A stretch of 64,000 nt of DNA, from assembly GCF_021601625.1 (NCBI RefSeq), contig NZ_BQHR01000007.1:62001-126000 (forward strand), given 5' to 3'. Below are positions 1 to 11,203 of this stretch, piece by piece. The notes below the pieces were generated by a model. The model saw nothing but the letters and a program-made list of their open reading frames with translations, was not told where the DNA came from and did no database searches. How positions within the stretch are numbered: position 1 is the first letter of the stretch; every line of letters begins with the position of its first letter. Both the position numbers and the translations under genes were made by a program. The DNA is from Pseudomonas paraglycinae. Lineage in GTDB: Bacteria > Pseudomonadota > Gammaproteobacteria > Pseudomonadales > Pseudomonadaceae.

Positions 1-128
1 CACTCGTTGCCGCCGATTTTGTCGCAAGCTTCTGCTGCTGCTTCCGGGGTGTCTACTGCGAAACCAGTGGAAACTGGCAGGCCGTATTCAGCGAACAGCT
101 GCTTACCCTGATACTCGTGAAGATTCAT
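1..128 (-). CDS. sucC: Succinyl-CoA synthetase beta subunit, N-terminal part (SucC)
   Basis: The first 42 codons are present; the gene runs off the left edge. The product begins [18 protein letters not shown], the typical start of the ADP-forming succinyl-CoA ligase beta subunit, whose N-terminal ATP-grasp domain binds the nucleotide. With SucD it converts succinyl-CoA to succinate with substrate-level phosphorylation in the TCA cycle. It lies downstream of lpd on the same strand, which is the usual Pseudomonas order sucA-sucB-lpd-sucC-sucD. The 199-bp gap to lpd shows no gene. Confidence 0.95.
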   Translation of the reverse strand, partial: MNLHEYQGKQLFAEYGLPVSTGFAVDTPEAAAEACDKIGGNE

Positions 129-327
129 GCTTTTTACCGTCTTCGTTAGGTACTGCGCATTCGGCGCTGCGCTCTTTATGAGTGCCGCGCCACCTGTGAC
201 TGCTGCTTGCGTAGCCTTTCCGGATACCCGGTGCAGCTACGCAAGGCTGCGTCCAGCGGACATTCCGCGGTGAGTCTTGCACGCAAGGCTCACGACGGGC
301 CGTACCGCCGTGGTTTCTTATTGTGTC

Positions 328-1764
<1,437 letters not shown>

Positions 1765-1786
1765 TCAAAAAATCCTCTTTAGCGAA

Positions 1787-1850
1787 AAGCTTCAAGCCGC
1801 GCGCTGCAAGCCAGGCTGCGTTTTCCCCGCAGCTTGAAGCTTGCAGCGCG
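1787..1850. repeat. REP-like inverted repeat between sucB and lpd
   Basis: Two arm pairs are visible: GCTTCAAGC at about 1789 with GCTTGAAGC at about 1832, and GCGCTGCAAGC at about 1801 with GCTTGCAGCGC near 1839. Repeats built on the words CTTGAAGC and CTTGCAGC are common between genes in fluorescent pseudomonads (recalled, not searched). On the transcript the element can fold, so it may affect the level of lpd-sucC message relative to sucAB. Confidence 0.6.
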
Positions 1851-1862
1851 TGACTGCTTCTA

Positions 1863-3086
1863 TCAGATATCCAGCAACAGACGAGCCGGATCTTCCAGCA
1901 GGTTCTTGATGGTCACCAGGAAGGTTACAGCTTCTTTGCCATCGATCAGACGGTGATCGTAGGACAGTGCCAGGTACATCATCGGACGGATCACGACCTG
2001 ACCGTTGATGGCCATCGGACGCTGGATGATGTTGTGCATGCCCAGAATCGCTGCCTGCGGCGGGTTGACGATCGGGGTCGACATCATCGAACCGAAGGTA
2101 CCACCGTTGGTGATGGTGAAGGTGCCGCCGGTCATTTCGTCCATCGACAGTTTGCCGTCACGGGCTTTCTTGCCGAAGGTGGCGATGCCGCCTTCGATTT
2201 CAGCCAGGCTCATGTGTTCGGCGTTACGCAGAACCGGAACCACCAGGCCACGGTCGCTGGAAACAGCGACGCCGATGTCGGCATAACCGTGGTAAACGAT
2301 GTCGTTGCCGTCGATCGAAGCGTTGACCGCCGGGAAGCGTTTCAGCGCTTCGGTGGCAGCCTTCACGAAGAACGACATGAAGCCCAGGCGTACGCCGTTG
2401 TGGGACTTCTCGAACAGGTCCTTGTACTTCGAACGCAGGGCCATGACTTCGGTCATGTCGACTTCGTTGAAAGTGGTCAGCATCGCCATGTTCGATTGAG
2501 CTTCAACCAGACGCTTGGCAACGGTGGCACGAACGCGGGTCATCGGAACGCGCTTCTCGATGCGGTCGCCAGCGGCGAACACAGGAGCGGCGGCGGCCGG
2601 AGCAGCAGCCTTGGCAGGCGCGGCAGCCGGAGCGGCTTTCTTGGCAGCAACGGCTGCAACCACGTCTTCCTTGGTCACGCGACCGCCTTTGCCGGTGCCG
2701 GCAACGGAAGCGATGTTGATGCCGTTCTCTTCAGCCAGCTTGCGCGCGGCAGGAGCAGCGATCGGGTCGTCTTCGCCATCAGCGGCAGCAGGTGCAGCGG
2801 CGGCTGCGGCCGGAGCAGCAGCGGCAGCCGGGGCGGCAGCAGCAGCGCCGCCTTCAACGATGGAGCCCAGCACTTCGTCGGACAGGACGGTTTCGCCCTC
2901 GCCCTTGACGATTGCGCCCAGCACGCCGTCGGCGGTAGCCAGCACTTCCAGTACGACTTTGTCGGTTTCGATGTCGACGATCAGTTCGTCACGCTTGACG
3001 GCGTCGCCCGGTTGTTTGTGCCAGGTGGCAACGGTGCCATCGGCAACCGATTCCGGGAAAGTGGGGGCTTTGATCTCGATAGCCAT
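1863..3086 (-). CDS. sucB: Dihydrolipoyllysine succinyltransferase E2 (SucB)
   Basis: This 407-residue E2 core transfers the succinyl group from lipoamide to CoA in the 2-oxoglutarate dehydrogenase complex. In order: a single N-terminal lipoyl domain with the lipoylated lysine K43 (ETDKVVLEV), an Ala/Pro-rich linker at about 81-101, a peripheral-subunit-binding domain ([14 protein letters not shown] onward), a second Ala/Pro linker, and the catalytic CAT domain ending with the SYDHRLIDG motif that carries the active-site His. A single lipoyl domain and the position after sucA fit SucB rather than AceF. The 42-bp gap to sucA suggests cotranscription. Confidence 0.96.
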   Translation of the reverse strand: MAIEIKAPTFPESVADGTVATWHKQPGDAVKRDELIVDIETDKVVLEVLATADGVLGAIVKGEGETVLSDEVLGSIVEGGAAAAAPAAAAAPAAAAAAPAAADGEDDPIAAPAARKLAEENGINIASVAGTGKGGRVTKEDVVAAVAAKKAAPAAAPAKAAAPAAAAPVFAAGDRIEKRVPMTRVRATVAKRLVEAQSNMAMLTTFNEVDMTEVMALRSKYKDLFEKSHNGVRLGFMSFFVKAATEALKRFPAVNASIDGNDIVYHGYADIGVAVSSDRGLVVPVLRNAEHMSLAEIEGGIATFGKKARDGKLSMDEMTGGTFTITNGGTFGSMMSTPIVNPPQAAILGMHNIIQRPMAINGQVVIRPMMYLALSYDHRLIDGKEAVTFLVTIKNLLEDPARLLLDI

Positions 3087-3128
3087 TATCTGTGGTTCCT
3101 TAAATTCGGTTTCAGGTGCGCGAAGGCG

Positions 3129-5960
3129 TTAAACGGTAAACGCGTCTTGCAGCAGTTGTTCCTGCTGCTCGGCGTGCATCGATGCGTAACCACATGCTGG
3201 GGCAGCAGAAGCCTCACGGCCCGCGTACTCGAGTACGAGAGATTTGTTGAGGTTGCTGATGCTGCGACGCAGGTGGTGCTGGCTGCAGTACCAGGCGCCC
3301 TGGTTCATCGGCTCTTCCTGACACCACACGGCCGCTTTGGCGTTGGTGTAAGGAGCCAGGACTTCTTTCAAGTCGTCCTCAGGGAACGGGTACAGCTGCT
3401 CGATACGCACGATGGCGATATCTTCGCGGCCTTCGGCACGACGTTTTTCCAGCAGGTCGTAGTAAACCTTGCCGCTGCACAGAACAACGCGCTCGACCTT
3501 TTTCGGGTCCAGGGCATCGATTTCCGGGATAACGGTCTGGAACGAACCTTCGGCCAGATCTTCCAGGGTCGAGATGGCCAGTTTGTGGCGCAGCAGCGAC
3601 TTTGGAGTCAGAACGACCAATGGCTTGCGCAGCGGGCGAATCACCTGACGGCGCAGCAAGTGGTAGATCTGGGCCGGAGTGGTCGGCATGCACACCTGAA
3701 TGTTGTGCTCGGCGCACAGCTGCAGGTAACGCTCAAGACGTGCCGAGCTGTGCTCAGGGCCCTGGCCTTCGTAGCCGTGTGGCAGCAGCATGGTCAGACC
3801 GCAGAGACGGCCCCACTTGTGCTCGCCGCTGGTGATGAACTGGTCGATAACGACCTGTGCACCGTTGGCGAAGTCGCCGAACTGGGCTTCCCAGATCACC
3901 AGCGCGTTCGGCGTGGTGGTCGAGTAACCGTATTCGAACGCCAGTACGGCTTCTTCCGACAGGAACGAGTCGTACAGGTCGAAGCGTGGCTGACCTTCAT
4001 ACAGATGCTTGAGCGGAATGTAGGTACCGGCATCTTTCTGGTTGTGCAGCACAGCGTGACGGTGCGAGAACGTACCGCGGCCGATGTCCTGACCGGTCAT
4101 GCGGATCGGGTGACCTTCGAACGCCAGGGTCGCGTACGCCATGGTTTCGGCGTAACCCCAGTTGATCGGCAGGCCGCCGGCTTGCATCTTCTGACGGTCT
4201 TCGTAGATCTTCGCGACCTGGCGCTGAACCACGAAGCCTTCCGGAATTTCCAGCAGCTTGGCGGACAGTTCCTGCAGGGTCTTGAGGTCGAAACGAGTGT
4301 CGTGACGCGCAGTCCAGGCGTGGCCCAGATACGGACGCCAGTCCACGAACAGCTCTTTGTTCGGCTCTTTGACCAGCGATTTCACTACGTGCAGACCGTT
4401 GTCCAGCGCGTTGCGGTATTCGTCGACTTTCGCCTGAACACGCTCTGCGTCCAGCACACCGGCCTGGGTCAGACGATCAGCGTACAGCTCACGGGTGGTG
4501 CGCTGCTTGGTGATCTGCTGATACATCAGAGGCTGGGTGCCGCTTGGCTCGTCGGCCTCGTTGTGGCCGCGACGACGGTAGCAGACCAGGTCGATCACCA
4601 CGTCACGCTTGAACTGCATGCGGTAGTCGATGGCCAGCTGGGTCACGAACAATACGGCTTCCGGATCATCACCATTCACATGGAGGATCGGCGCCTGGAT
4701 CATTTTCGCAACGTCGGTCGCGTACTCGGTGGAACGCGAGTCCAGCGGGTTGCTGATGGTGAAACCAACCTGGTTGTTGATCACGATGTGCACGGTACCG
4801 CCGGTCTTGAAACCGCGGGTCTGCGACATCTGGAAGGTTTCCATCACCACGCCCTGACCGGCGAATGCCGCGTCACCGTGGATGGAGATCGGCAGAACCT
4901 TCTCACCGGTAGGGTCGTTGCGACGATCCTGACGGGCGCGAACCGAACCCTCGACCACCGGGGAAACGATTTCCAGGTGGGACGGGTTGAACGCCATGGC
5001 CAGGTGAACTTCACCGCCGGTGGTCATTACGTTGGACGAGAAGCCCTGGTGGTATTTAACGTCACCGGAACCCAGCTCGACCTTCTTCTTGCCTTCGAAC
5101 TCGTCGAACAGCTCGCGCGGGTTCTTGCCGAAGGTGTTGACCAGTACGTTCAGACGGCCACGGTGGGCCATGCCGATGACGACTTCCTTGGTGCCGTAGG
5201 AACCGGAACGCTGGATCAGTTCGTCGAGCATCGGAATCAGGCTTTCGCCGCCTTCCAGACCGAAACGCTTGGTGCCCGGGTATTTGGTGCCCAGGTATTT
5301 TTCCAGGCCTTCACCGGCCGTCACGCGCTCGAGCAGGTGGCTCTTGATGTCCGCGGAATATTCCGGACGGCCACGCACGCTTTCCAGACGCTGCTGGAAC
5401 CACTGGCGCTGCTCGGAATCGGTGATGTGCGTAAATTCAGCGCCGATGGTGCGGCAATATGTCTGCTGCAACGCTTCGTGAATTTCGCGTAGGCTCGCTT
5501 CCTCTTTGCCGATGAACAGGTCGCCGGCACGGAAGGTCGTATCAAGATCGGCATTGGTCAAGCCGTAGTGATTGATCGACAGGTCTGCAGGTGCAGGACG
5601 CTGCCACAGCCCCAGCGGGTCAAGCTGGGCTGCCTGGTGGCCACGCATACGGTAGGCCTGGATCAATCGCAGCACTTCAACTTGCTTCTTCTCGTGCTCA
5701 CTGCTCACGCTGCCGGCGGAAACCGGTTGGGCGCGGCGCTGGTTCTTTGCCAGCAGCACGAAATGATCGCGAATTGTGGAGTGCGAAACATCGGTGGCAG
5801 AGCTGCCGTCGGCAGGCAGCTTCTGAAAGTAGGTGCGCCACTCTTCTGGCACAGCGTTAGGGTCGTGCAGGTAGAGCTCGTAGAGCTCTTCCACATAGGC
5901 AGCGTTTCCACCTGAAAGGTAGGCGCTGTTCCACATGCGCTGCATCACGCTTTCTTGCAT
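3129..5960 (-). CDS. sucA: 2-oxoglutarate dehydrogenase E1 (SucA)
   Basis: This 943-residue thiamine-diphosphate E1 subunit decarboxylates 2-oxoglutarate and succinylates the E2 lipoyl group. The N-terminus (YLSGGNAAYVEELYELYL) matches the E2-binding segment of the OdhA/SucA family. The central region carries AHRGRLNVL and GDAAFAGQGVV, which lie in the ThDP-binding part of homodimeric E1 enzymes, and the C-terminal transketolase-like domains contain HGYEGQGPEHSSAR. Full length. Start at 5960 is the ATG of MQESVMQRMWNSAYLSG, matching known family starts. Confidence 0.97.
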   Translation of the reverse strand: MQESVMQRMWNSAYLSGGNAAYVEELYELYLHDPNAVPEEWRTYFQKLPADGSSATDVSHSTIRDHFVLLAKNQRRAQPVSAGSVSSEHEKKQVEVLRLIQAYRMRGHQAAQLDPLGLWQRPAPADLSINHYGLTNADLDTTFRAGDLFIGKEEASLREIHEALQQTYCRTIGAEFTHITDSEQRQWFQQRLESVRGRPEYSADIKSHLLERVTAGEGLEKYLGTKYPGTKRFGLEGGESLIPMLDELIQRSGSYGTKEVVIGMAHRGRLNVLVNTFGKNPRELFDEFEGKKKVELGSGDVKYHQGFSSNVMTTGGEVHLAMAFNPSHLEIVSPVVEGSVRARQDRRNDPTGEKVLPISIHGDAAFAGQGVVMETFQMSQTRGFKTGGTVHIVINNQVGFTISNPLDSRSTEYATDVAKMIQAPILHVNGDDPEAVLFVTQLAIDYRMQFKRDVVIDLVCYRRRGHNEADEPSGTQPLMYQQITKQRTTRELYADRLTQAGVLDAERVQAKVDEYRNALDNGLHVVKSLVKEPNKELFVDWRPYLGHAWTARHDTRFDLKTLQELSAKLLEIPEGFVVQRQVAKIYEDRQKMQAGGLPINWGYAETMAYATLAFEGHPIRMTGQDIGRGTFSHRHAVLHNQKDAGTYIPLKHLYEGQPRFDLYDSFLSEEAVLAFEYGYSTTTPNALVIWEAQFGDFANGAQVVIDQFITSGEHKWGRLCGLTMLLPHGYEGQGPEHSSARLERYLQLCAEHNIQVCMPTTPAQIYHLLRRQVIRPLRKPLVVLTPKSLLRHKLAISTLEDLAEGSFQTVIPEIDALDPKKVERVVLCSGKVYYDLLEKRRAEGREDIAIVRIEQLYPFPEDDLKEVLAPYTNAKAAVWCQEEPMNQGAWYCSQHHLRRSISNLNKSLVLEYAGREASAAPACGYASMHAEQQEQLLQDAFTV

Positions 5961-6067
5961 GCTTGGTCACCCTCGGTTAGGGGAACACCATCGGTGCCGA
6001 CACCGAGCAAGCTTGCAGAAGTCCGAATGCAGCGACCAAAACAAGCCACTTAGGATCACACTGATAG

Positions 6068-6176
6068 TCCGGGTACCAGCCCGGATGCCCCTGCTTGTCT
6101 CATTTCTTCAAAATAAGAGCCGCAGCTTATGGCTGCTGCTCTGGTTATAGCCATGGCGCGGGTTGAAGCCCGCGCC
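6068..6176 (-). other. Three hairpins in the sdhB-sucA gap
   Basis: The 253-bp gap between the sdhB stop and the sucA start has three hairpins: TCCGGG/CCCGGA (6068-6085), an 11-bp stem with one mismatch AGAGCCGCAGC/GCTGCTGCTCT (6116-6142), and an 8-bp GC stem GGCGCGGG/CCCGCGCC (6155-6176). None is followed by a clear U-tract in the direction of transcription. They may act as processing sites, 3'-end protection or partial attenuators between the sdh and suc parts of the operon. No gene was seen in the gap. Confidence 0.5.
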
Positions 6177-6213
6177 TAAGCCCTCTGCGGGTACAGCGGT
6201 TACAGCAGCTGAA

Positions 6214-6918
6214 TCACACGCCGCTCGAAAGCAGCATGTTACGGATGTGACCGATGGCCTTAGTCGGGTTCAGGCCTTTCGGACATACGTTGACGCAGTT
6301 CATGATGCCCCGGCAGCGGAAGACGCTGAACGGGTCATCGAGGGACGCCAGACGCTCGGACGTCTTGGTATCACGGCTGTCTGCCAGGAAGCGGTACGCT
6401 TGCAGCAGTGCAGCTGGACCCAGGAACTTGTCCGGGTTCCACCAGAAGGACGGGCAAGAGGTCGAGCAGCAGGCGCACAGGATGCACTCGTACAGACCGT
6501 CGAGCTTTTCACGCTCTTCAGGGGACTGCAGACGCTCGATGGCCGGAGCCGGCGTGTCGTTCTGCAGGAATGGCTTAACCTTCTCGTATTGCTTGTAGAA
6601 GATGCTCATATCGACAACCAGGTCACGGATAACCGGCAAACCTGGCAGCGGACGAACGATCAGCTTGTTACCTTTGACGACAGCGGACAACGGCGTGATG
6701 CACGCCAGGCCGTTCTTGCCGTTGATGTTCATGCCGTCGGAGCCACAGACGCCTTCACGGCAGGAGCGACGATAGGAGAAACCTTCGTCCTGCTCTTTGA
6801 TCAGGGCGAGCACGTCCAGCACCATCAGGTCTTTACCACCGGTATCGACCTGGAATTCCTGCATGAACGGCGCAGCGTCCTGATCAGGGTTGTAACGATA
6901 AACACTGACTTGCAACAT
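6214..6918 (-). CDS. sdhB: Succinate dehydrogenase iron-sulfur subunit (SdhB)
   Basis: This 234-residue protein links the flavin of SdhA to quinone in respiratory complex II at the inner membrane. It carries all three cluster motifs: [2Fe-2S] ligands in CREGVCGSDG and the following NGLAC, [4Fe-4S] ligands in CILCACCSTSCP, and [3Fe-4S] ligands in CRGIMNCVNVCPKG. I chose ATG at 6918 (MLQVSVYRY); a GTG three codons upstream is possible but leaves almost no room for a ribosome binding site after the sdhA stop. It lies 11 bp after sdhA. Confidence 0.96.
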   Translation of the reverse strand: MLQVSVYRYNPDQDAAPFMQEFQVDTGGKDLMVLDVLALIKEQDEGFSYRRSCREGVCGSDGMNINGKNGLACITPLSAVVKGNKLIVRPLPGLPVIRDLVVDMSIFYKQYEKVKPFLQNDTPAPAIERLQSPEEREKLDGLYECILCACCSTSCPSFWWNPDKFLGPAALLQAYRFLADSRDTKTSERLASLDDPFSVFRCRGIMNCVNVCPKGLNPTKAIGHIRNMLLSSGV

Positions 6919-6929
6919 GGCGGTCACCC

Positions 6930-8702
6930 TTAATAAGTCCGGACTTTAGGTTCGAAAGTCGGAACAGTCTTCGGCGAGAAGTTCACGGCACGCTTGGCGA
7001 CGCGTTTCTCACCCGGGAAGTACAGGGTGTGGCACAGCCAGTTTTCGTCGTCACGGTCTTCGAAGTCTTCACGGGCGTGAGCGCCGCGGGACTCTTTACG
7101 TACTTCGGCAGCGATGGCGGTAGCTTCAGCCACTTCCAGCAGGTTTTGCAGTTCCAGCGCTTCGATACGTGCAGTGTTGAACGCCTGCGACTTGTCGTTG
7201 ATCTTCACATTGGCGATGCGCTTGCGCAGATCAGCCAGCTGGGCAATACCCTTCTGCATGTATTCGCCGGTACGGAATACACCGAAGTAGTTCTGCATGC
7301 AGCTTTGCAGCTCGCGACGCAGGGTAGCGACGTCTTCGCCGTCGGTACGGTTGTTCAGGGCGTTCAGACGCGCCAGGGCAGCGTCGATGTCGGCTTCGGT
7401 AGCGTCGTCGTATTCGATGCCGTCGGTCAGCGCCTTCTCCAGGTGCAGACCGGCAGCGCGGCCGAATACCACCAGGTCGAGCAGCGAGTTGCCGCCCAGA
7501 CGGTTGGCACCGTGAACCGATACGCAAGCCACTTCACCTACCGCGAACAGACCAGGAATGATCTGATCCACGCCTTCGGCGTCCTGGGTGATCGCCTGGC
7601 CGTGAATGTTGGTGGCAACGCCGCCCATCATGTAGTGGCAAGTCGGAACAACCGGAACCGGCGCAACAACCGGGTCAACGTGGGCGAAAGTCTTCGACAG
7701 TTCGCAGATGCCTGGCAGACGGCTGTGCAGCACTTCCTCGCCCAGGTGGTCGAGTTTGAGCATCACGTGGTCGCCATTCGGACCGCAACCGTTGCCGGCG
7801 ATGATTTCCTTAACCATCGAACGGGCAACAACGTCACGACCGGCAAGGTCTTTGGCGTTCGGAGCATAACGCTCCATGAAACGCTCGCCGTGCTTGTTGA
7901 TCAGGTAACCACCTTCACCACGGCAACCTTCGGTAACCAGTACACCGGCGCCGGCGATGCCGGTCGGGTGGAACTGCCACATTTCGATGTCTTGTACCGG
8001 CACGCCAGCACGCAGAGCCATGCCGACGCCGTCACCGGTGTTGATCAGGGCGTTGGTGGTGGATGCATAGATACGACCTGCACCGCCGGTAGCCAGTACG
8101 GTGGCTTTGGCGCGGATGTAGGTGGTTTCACCGGTTTCGATGCAGATCGCGATCACACCGACGAATTCGCCTTCCTGGTTTTTCACCAGGTCGACAGCGT
8201 AGTACTCGTTCAGGAACGTGGTACCGGCTTTCAGGTTGCCCTGATAAAGGGTGTGCAGCAGCGCGTGACCGGTACGGTCGGAAGCGGCGCACGTACGGGC
8301 AGCCTGCCCGCCTTTACCGTAATCCTTCGACTGACCGCCGAACGGACGCTGGTAGATACGGCCTTGCTCGGTACGCGAGAACGGCAGACCCATGTGGTCC
8401 AGCTCGAAAACGGCAGCCGGGCCTTCCTGACACATGTATTCGATAGCGTCCTGGTCACCGATGTAGTCGGAACCCTTGACGGTATCGTACATGTGCCAGC
8501 GCCAGTCATCGTTCGGGTCGGCGGACGCGATTGCACAGGTGATGCCGCCCTGGGCGGATACGGTGTGCGAACGGGTCGGGAAAACCTTGGTGATCACGGC
8601 AGTCTTGTGACCGCCCTGTGCCAGTTGCAGCGCCGCGCGCATGCCGGCACCGCCGCCACCAATAATGATGGCGTCGAAAGAAATCGTTGGAATGTTAGCC
8701 AT
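6930..8702 (-). CDS. sdhA: Succinate dehydrogenase flavoprotein subunit (SdhA)
   Basis: This 590-residue catalytic subunit oxidises succinate to fumarate. The N-terminus has the FAD-binding [11 protein letters not shown] motif (residues 16-26) and the covalent flavin site SHTVSAQGG with H46. The QFHPTGIAG and GEGGYLIN segments surround the dicarboxylate site. Full length. It starts 3 bp after the sdhD stop and is part of sdhCDAB. Confidence 0.97.
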   Translation of the reverse strand: MANIPTISFDAIIIGGGGAGMRAALQLAQGGHKTAVITKVFPTRSHTVSAQGGITCAIASADPNDDWRWHMYDTVKGSDYIGDQDAIEYMCQEGPAAVFELDHMGLPFSRTEQGRIYQRPFGGQSKDYGKGGQAARTCAASDRTGHALLHTLYQGNLKAGTTFLNEYYAVDLVKNQEGEFVGVIAICIETGETTYIRAKATVLATGGAGRIYASTTNALINTGDGVGMALRAGVPVQDIEMWQFHPTGIAGAGVLVTEGCRGEGGYLINKHGERFMERYAPNAKDLAGRDVVARSMVKEIIAGNGCGPNGDHVMLKLDHLGEEVLHSRLPGICELSKTFAHVDPVVAPVPVVPTCHYMMGGVATNIHGQAITQDAEGVDQIIPGLFAVGEVACVSVHGANRLGGNSLLDLVVFGRAAGLHLEKALTDGIEYDDATEADIDAALARLNALNNRTDGEDVATLRRELQSCMQNYFGVFRTGEYMQKGIAQLADLRKRIANVKINDKSQAFNTARIEALELQNLLEVAEATAIAAEVRKESRGAHAREDFEDRDDENWLCHTLYFPGEKRVAKRAVNFSPKTVPTFEPKVRTY

Positions 8703-8705
8703 GAA

Positions 8706-9074
8706 TCAGATACCCCAGAGAATCTGCACACCCCAGACGAAGTAAGCGAACATCGCGACGCCGCATACTGCCTGGAAAAGGAAACGTACTGCAGTCGCGG
8801 ACTTGCCCAGCGCCATTGGCGTCAGGTAGTCGGTCGCGATGGTCCACATGCCGACCCAGGCGTGAGCGCCCAGGGCAACCAGTGCCAGCAGACTGAAGAT
8901 ACGCATTCCGTTGTGGGCGAACAGGCCGTGCCATTGGTCGTAGCCAATGCCCGGGTTCGCGGCGAGGTAGCCGATCAGGAATATGAAATAAGCCGCGAGA
9001 ACGACCGCAGACACACGCTGTGCCATCCAGTCATAGAGGCCCGAACGCGAAAGGTTTGTAACGCTGGTTACCAT
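8706..9074 (-). CDS. sdhD: Succinate dehydrogenase membrane anchor (SdhD)
   Basis: This 122-residue protein has three predicted membrane helices and helps form the quinone site and heme b pocket with SdhC. The start is taken as ATG 9074 (MVTSVTNLSRSGLYDW), preceded by GGAG, rather than a TTG two codons upstream. The SRSGLYDWMAQRVSAV segment resembles the family's quinone-site region. It overlaps the 3' end of sdhC by 7 bp, implying coupled translation. Confidence 0.93.
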   Translation of the reverse strand: MVTSVTNLSRSGLYDWMAQRVSAVVLAAYFIFLIGYLAANPGIGYDQWHGLFAHNGMRIFSLLALVALGAHAWVGMWTIATDYLTPMALGKSATAVRFLFQAVCGVAMFAYFVWGVQILWGI

Positions 9075-9442
9075 ATCCAAACTCCTGCCAGAACGATCAG
9101 CACCACGGAAACGGCGATGATCAGTTTCGAGCCCAGGCGGCCGCCTTCCAGCGTCTCACCGATGCCCATGTCCATGATCAAGTGGCGCACACCGGCAACC
9201 AGGTGATACAGAAGAGCGGACAGGAGGCCCCATGCTACGAACTTGGCCAGCGGGCTGGTCAAGCATGCCTTCACCTCGACATAACCTTCCTCGGAACCCA
9301 GGGATTTGCCCAATGCATAAAGCATGATGCCAAGGCCCAGGAAGAGGATGATGCCGGAAACACGGTGAAGAAACGACGTAACGCCGGTGATGGGGAGTTT
9401 GATGGTCCTTAGGTCTAGGTTTACAGGTCGTTGGCTTTTCAC
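9068..9442 (-). CDS. sdhC: Succinate dehydrogenase cytochrome b556 subunit (SdhC)
   Basis: First gene of the sdh-suc operon; a membrane anchor with three helices and the motif SFLHRVSGIILF, where the LHRxSG signature lies at the quinone site. The mature start resembles known SdhC (SQRPVNLDLRTIKLP). I chose GTG at 9442; a TTG at 9475 would add 11 residues. The heme-ligand region LYHLVAGVRHLIMDMG is present. A good sigma70-type promoter lies at 9578-9606. Confidence 0.92.
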   Translation of the reverse strand: MKSQRPVNLDLRTIKLPITGVTSFLHRVSGIILFLGLGIMLYALGKSLGSEEGYVEVKACLTSPLAKFVAWGLLSALLYHLVAGVRHLIMDMGIGETLEGGRLGSKLIIAVSVVLIVLAGVWIW

Positions 9443-9577
9443 GGCTTTTTTTTCACACTGAAGAGCCCCTAACAATCAGGGCAAAGTTGTTGGGGAGTGC
9501 ACTGGTCAGGTAACCACCACCCAGGGATGCGACCCCCAATGAAAGCAAGCCCAAAAGCCCTTGGCGGTCGGTCGCCG

Positions 9578-9606
9578 AGTATAGACAGTTAGGCTACTAA
9601 TGACAA
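9578..9606 (-). promoter_or_regulatory. Likely sigma70 promoter of the sdhCDAB-suc operon
   Basis: On the minus strand, TTGTCA (9606-9601) and TATACT (9583-9578) are separated by 17 bp, one base from consensus in each hexamer. Transcription would start near 9570, about 130 nt upstream of sdhC, leaving a leader long enough for RNA-level control. No ORF is in the leader. Confidence 0.65.
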
Positions 9607-9720
9607 CGCAATCGCCTACCCCCAATAGCGGATTGCACAAGTCGTATAAAAGGCGTAAATGGCAGGCAATTTCGAGGAAAAAGTACGGTTAAAGCCTTCT
9701 GGAGCAAGACTTTAGGCAAA

Positions 9721-9748
9721 TTGACATTCGAATTTATCTCACTATAGT
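9721..9748 (+). promoter_or_regulatory. Likely sigma70 promoter of gltA
   Basis: A perfect TTGACA (9721-9726) is followed after 16 bp by TATAGT (9743-9748). It points to gltA, about 50 nt downstream. A strong Shine-Dalgarno AGGAGG at 9797-9802 precedes the ATG at 9807. The remaining intergenic sequence (9607-9720) shows no other feature I can name. Confidence 0.7.
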
Positions 9749-9806
9749 GGTGCGGGCCCTGCGTGGGGGGTCTGTCTGATGATTTCAAGCATAAATAGGA
9801 GGCCAC

Positions 9807-11096
9807 ATGGCTGACAAAAAAGCGCAGTTGATCATCGAGGGCGCAGCCCCCGTCGAGCTGCCCATTTTAACCGGCACCGTTGGTCCCGATGTTATCGATG
9901 TTCGGGGCCTGACGGCCACGGGCCGCTTCACTTTCGACCCCGGTTTCATGTCGACCGCTTCCTGCGAATCGAAGATCACCTATATCGACGGCGACAACGG
10001 CATCCTGCTGCACCGCGGCTACCCGATCGAACAGCTGGCTGAAAAGTCGGACTACCTGGAAACCTGCTACCTGCTGCTGAACGGCGAACTGCCGACTGCA
10101 GAGCAAAAGGCCCAGTTCGTCGGCACCGTGAAGAACCACACCATGGTTCACGAGCAGCTGAAAACCTTTTTCAACGGCTTCCGCCGTGACGCCCACCCGA
10201 TGGCCGTCATGTGTGGTGTAGTCGGCGCCCTCTCGGCCTTCTACCACGACTCCCTCGACATCAATAACCCGCAGCATCGCGAAATCTCCGCGATCCGCCT
10301 GGTTGCCAAGATGCCGACCCTGGCCGCGATGGTTTACAAGTACTCCATGGGCCAACCCATGATGTACCCGCGCAACGATCTGTCGTACGCGGAAAACTTC
10401 CTGCACATGATGTTCAACACCCCGTGCGAGATCAAACCGATCAGCCCGGTACTCGCCAAGGCCATGGACCGGATCTTCATCCTCCACGCCGACCACGAGC
10501 AGAACGCTTCGACCTCCACCGTGCGTCTGGCGGGCTCTTCGGGTGCCAACCCGTTCGCCTGTATCGCCGCCGGCATCGCCGCACTGTGGGGCCCTGCCCA
10601 CGGCGGTGCGAACGAAGCCGTGCTGACCATGCTCGATGAAATCGGCGATGTTTCGAACATCGACAAGTTCATCGCCAAGGCCAAGGACAAGAACGATCCG
10701 TTCAAGCTGATGGGCTTCGGTCACCGCGTCTACAAGAACCGCGACCCTCGCGCGACTGTAATGAAGCAGACCTGCGACGAAGTGTTGAAGGAACTGGGCA
10801 TCCAGAACGATCCGCAACTCGAACTGGCCATGCGTCTGGAAGAGATCGCTCTGACCGATCCGTACTTCATCGAGCGCTCGCTGTACCCGAACGTCGACTT
10901 CTACTCGGGGATCATCCTCAAGGCGATCGGCATTCCGACCAGCATGTTCACTGTGATCTTCGCCCTGGCACGTACTGTCGGCTGGATTTCGCACTGGAAG
11001 GAAATGCTCTCCAGCCCGTACAAGATTGGCCGTCCGCGTCAGCTTTACACTGGCTACGAGTCGCGGGATATCACCAAGCTGGAAGACCGCAAATAA
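9807..11096 (+). CDS. gltA: Citrate synthase type I (GltA)
   Basis: This 429-residue enzyme condenses oxaloacetate and acetyl-CoA to citrate. The length, the N-terminal beta-rich extension and the overall sequence fit the hexameric type I enzymes of Gram-negative bacteria, which are inhibited by NADH. Active-site segments include [10 protein letters not shown], the GFGHRVYK loop and the [13 protein letters not shown] motif with the catalytic Asp. It is transcribed divergently from sdhC and ends at a clear terminator. Confidence 0.98.
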   Translation: MADKKAQLIIEGAAPVELPILTGTVGPDVIDVRGLTATGRFTFDPGFMSTASCESKITYIDGDNGILLHRGYPIEQLAEKSDYLETCYLLLNGELPTAEQKAQFVGTVKNHTMVHEQLKTFFNGFRRDAHPMAVMCGVVGALSAFYHDSLDINNPQHREISAIRLVAKMPTLAAMVYKYSMGQPMMYPRNDLSYAENFLHMMFNTPCEIKPISPVLAKAMDRIFILHADHEQNASTSTVRLAGSSGANPFACIAAGIAALWGPAHGGANEAVLTMLDEIGDVSNIDKFIAKAKDKNDPFKLMGFGHRVYKNRDPRATVMKQTCDEVLKELGIQNDPQLELAMRLEEIALTDPYFIERSLYPNVDFYSGIILKAIGIPTSMFTVIFALARTVGWISHWKEMLSSPYKIGRPRQLYTGYESRDITKLEDRK

Positions 11097-11133
11097 GAGC
11101 TGTCTTGCGATAGCCTCTTAGCGTTGTACCGGG

Positions 11134-11166
11134 AACGGCCTCCATGAGAATGGGGGCCGTTTTTTG
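11134..11166 (+). terminator. Rho-independent terminator of gltA
   Basis: An 11-bp stem AACGGCCTCCA/TGGGGGCCGTT with one G-U pair and a 6-nt loop is followed directly by a run of T. It lies 38 bp after the gltA stop. Confidence 0.9.
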
Positions 11167-11203
11167 TTTTTGCGGTTTTTTTGCGATCTTTGGATTGGGT
11201 GTA

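Noticed and set aside
129-327. Open frames in the lpd-sucC gap
   Set aside because: No start signals, no family features, and the gap is a short operon spacer.
1953-5492. Very long plus-strand open frame (over 1100 codons) opposite sucB and sucA
   Set aside because: It is antisense to two well recognised genes, has no family features, and such open frames are expected opposite GC-rich genes with biased third positions.
7029-9206. Long plus-strand open frame opposite sdhA, sdhD and sdhC
   Set aside because: Antisense shadow of three known genes with no domain or start signals.
9443-9475. TTG start that would extend sdhC by 11 residues
   Set aside because: The GTG at 9442 fits the usual SdhC N-terminus better; the extension has no family support. 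Not fully excluded.
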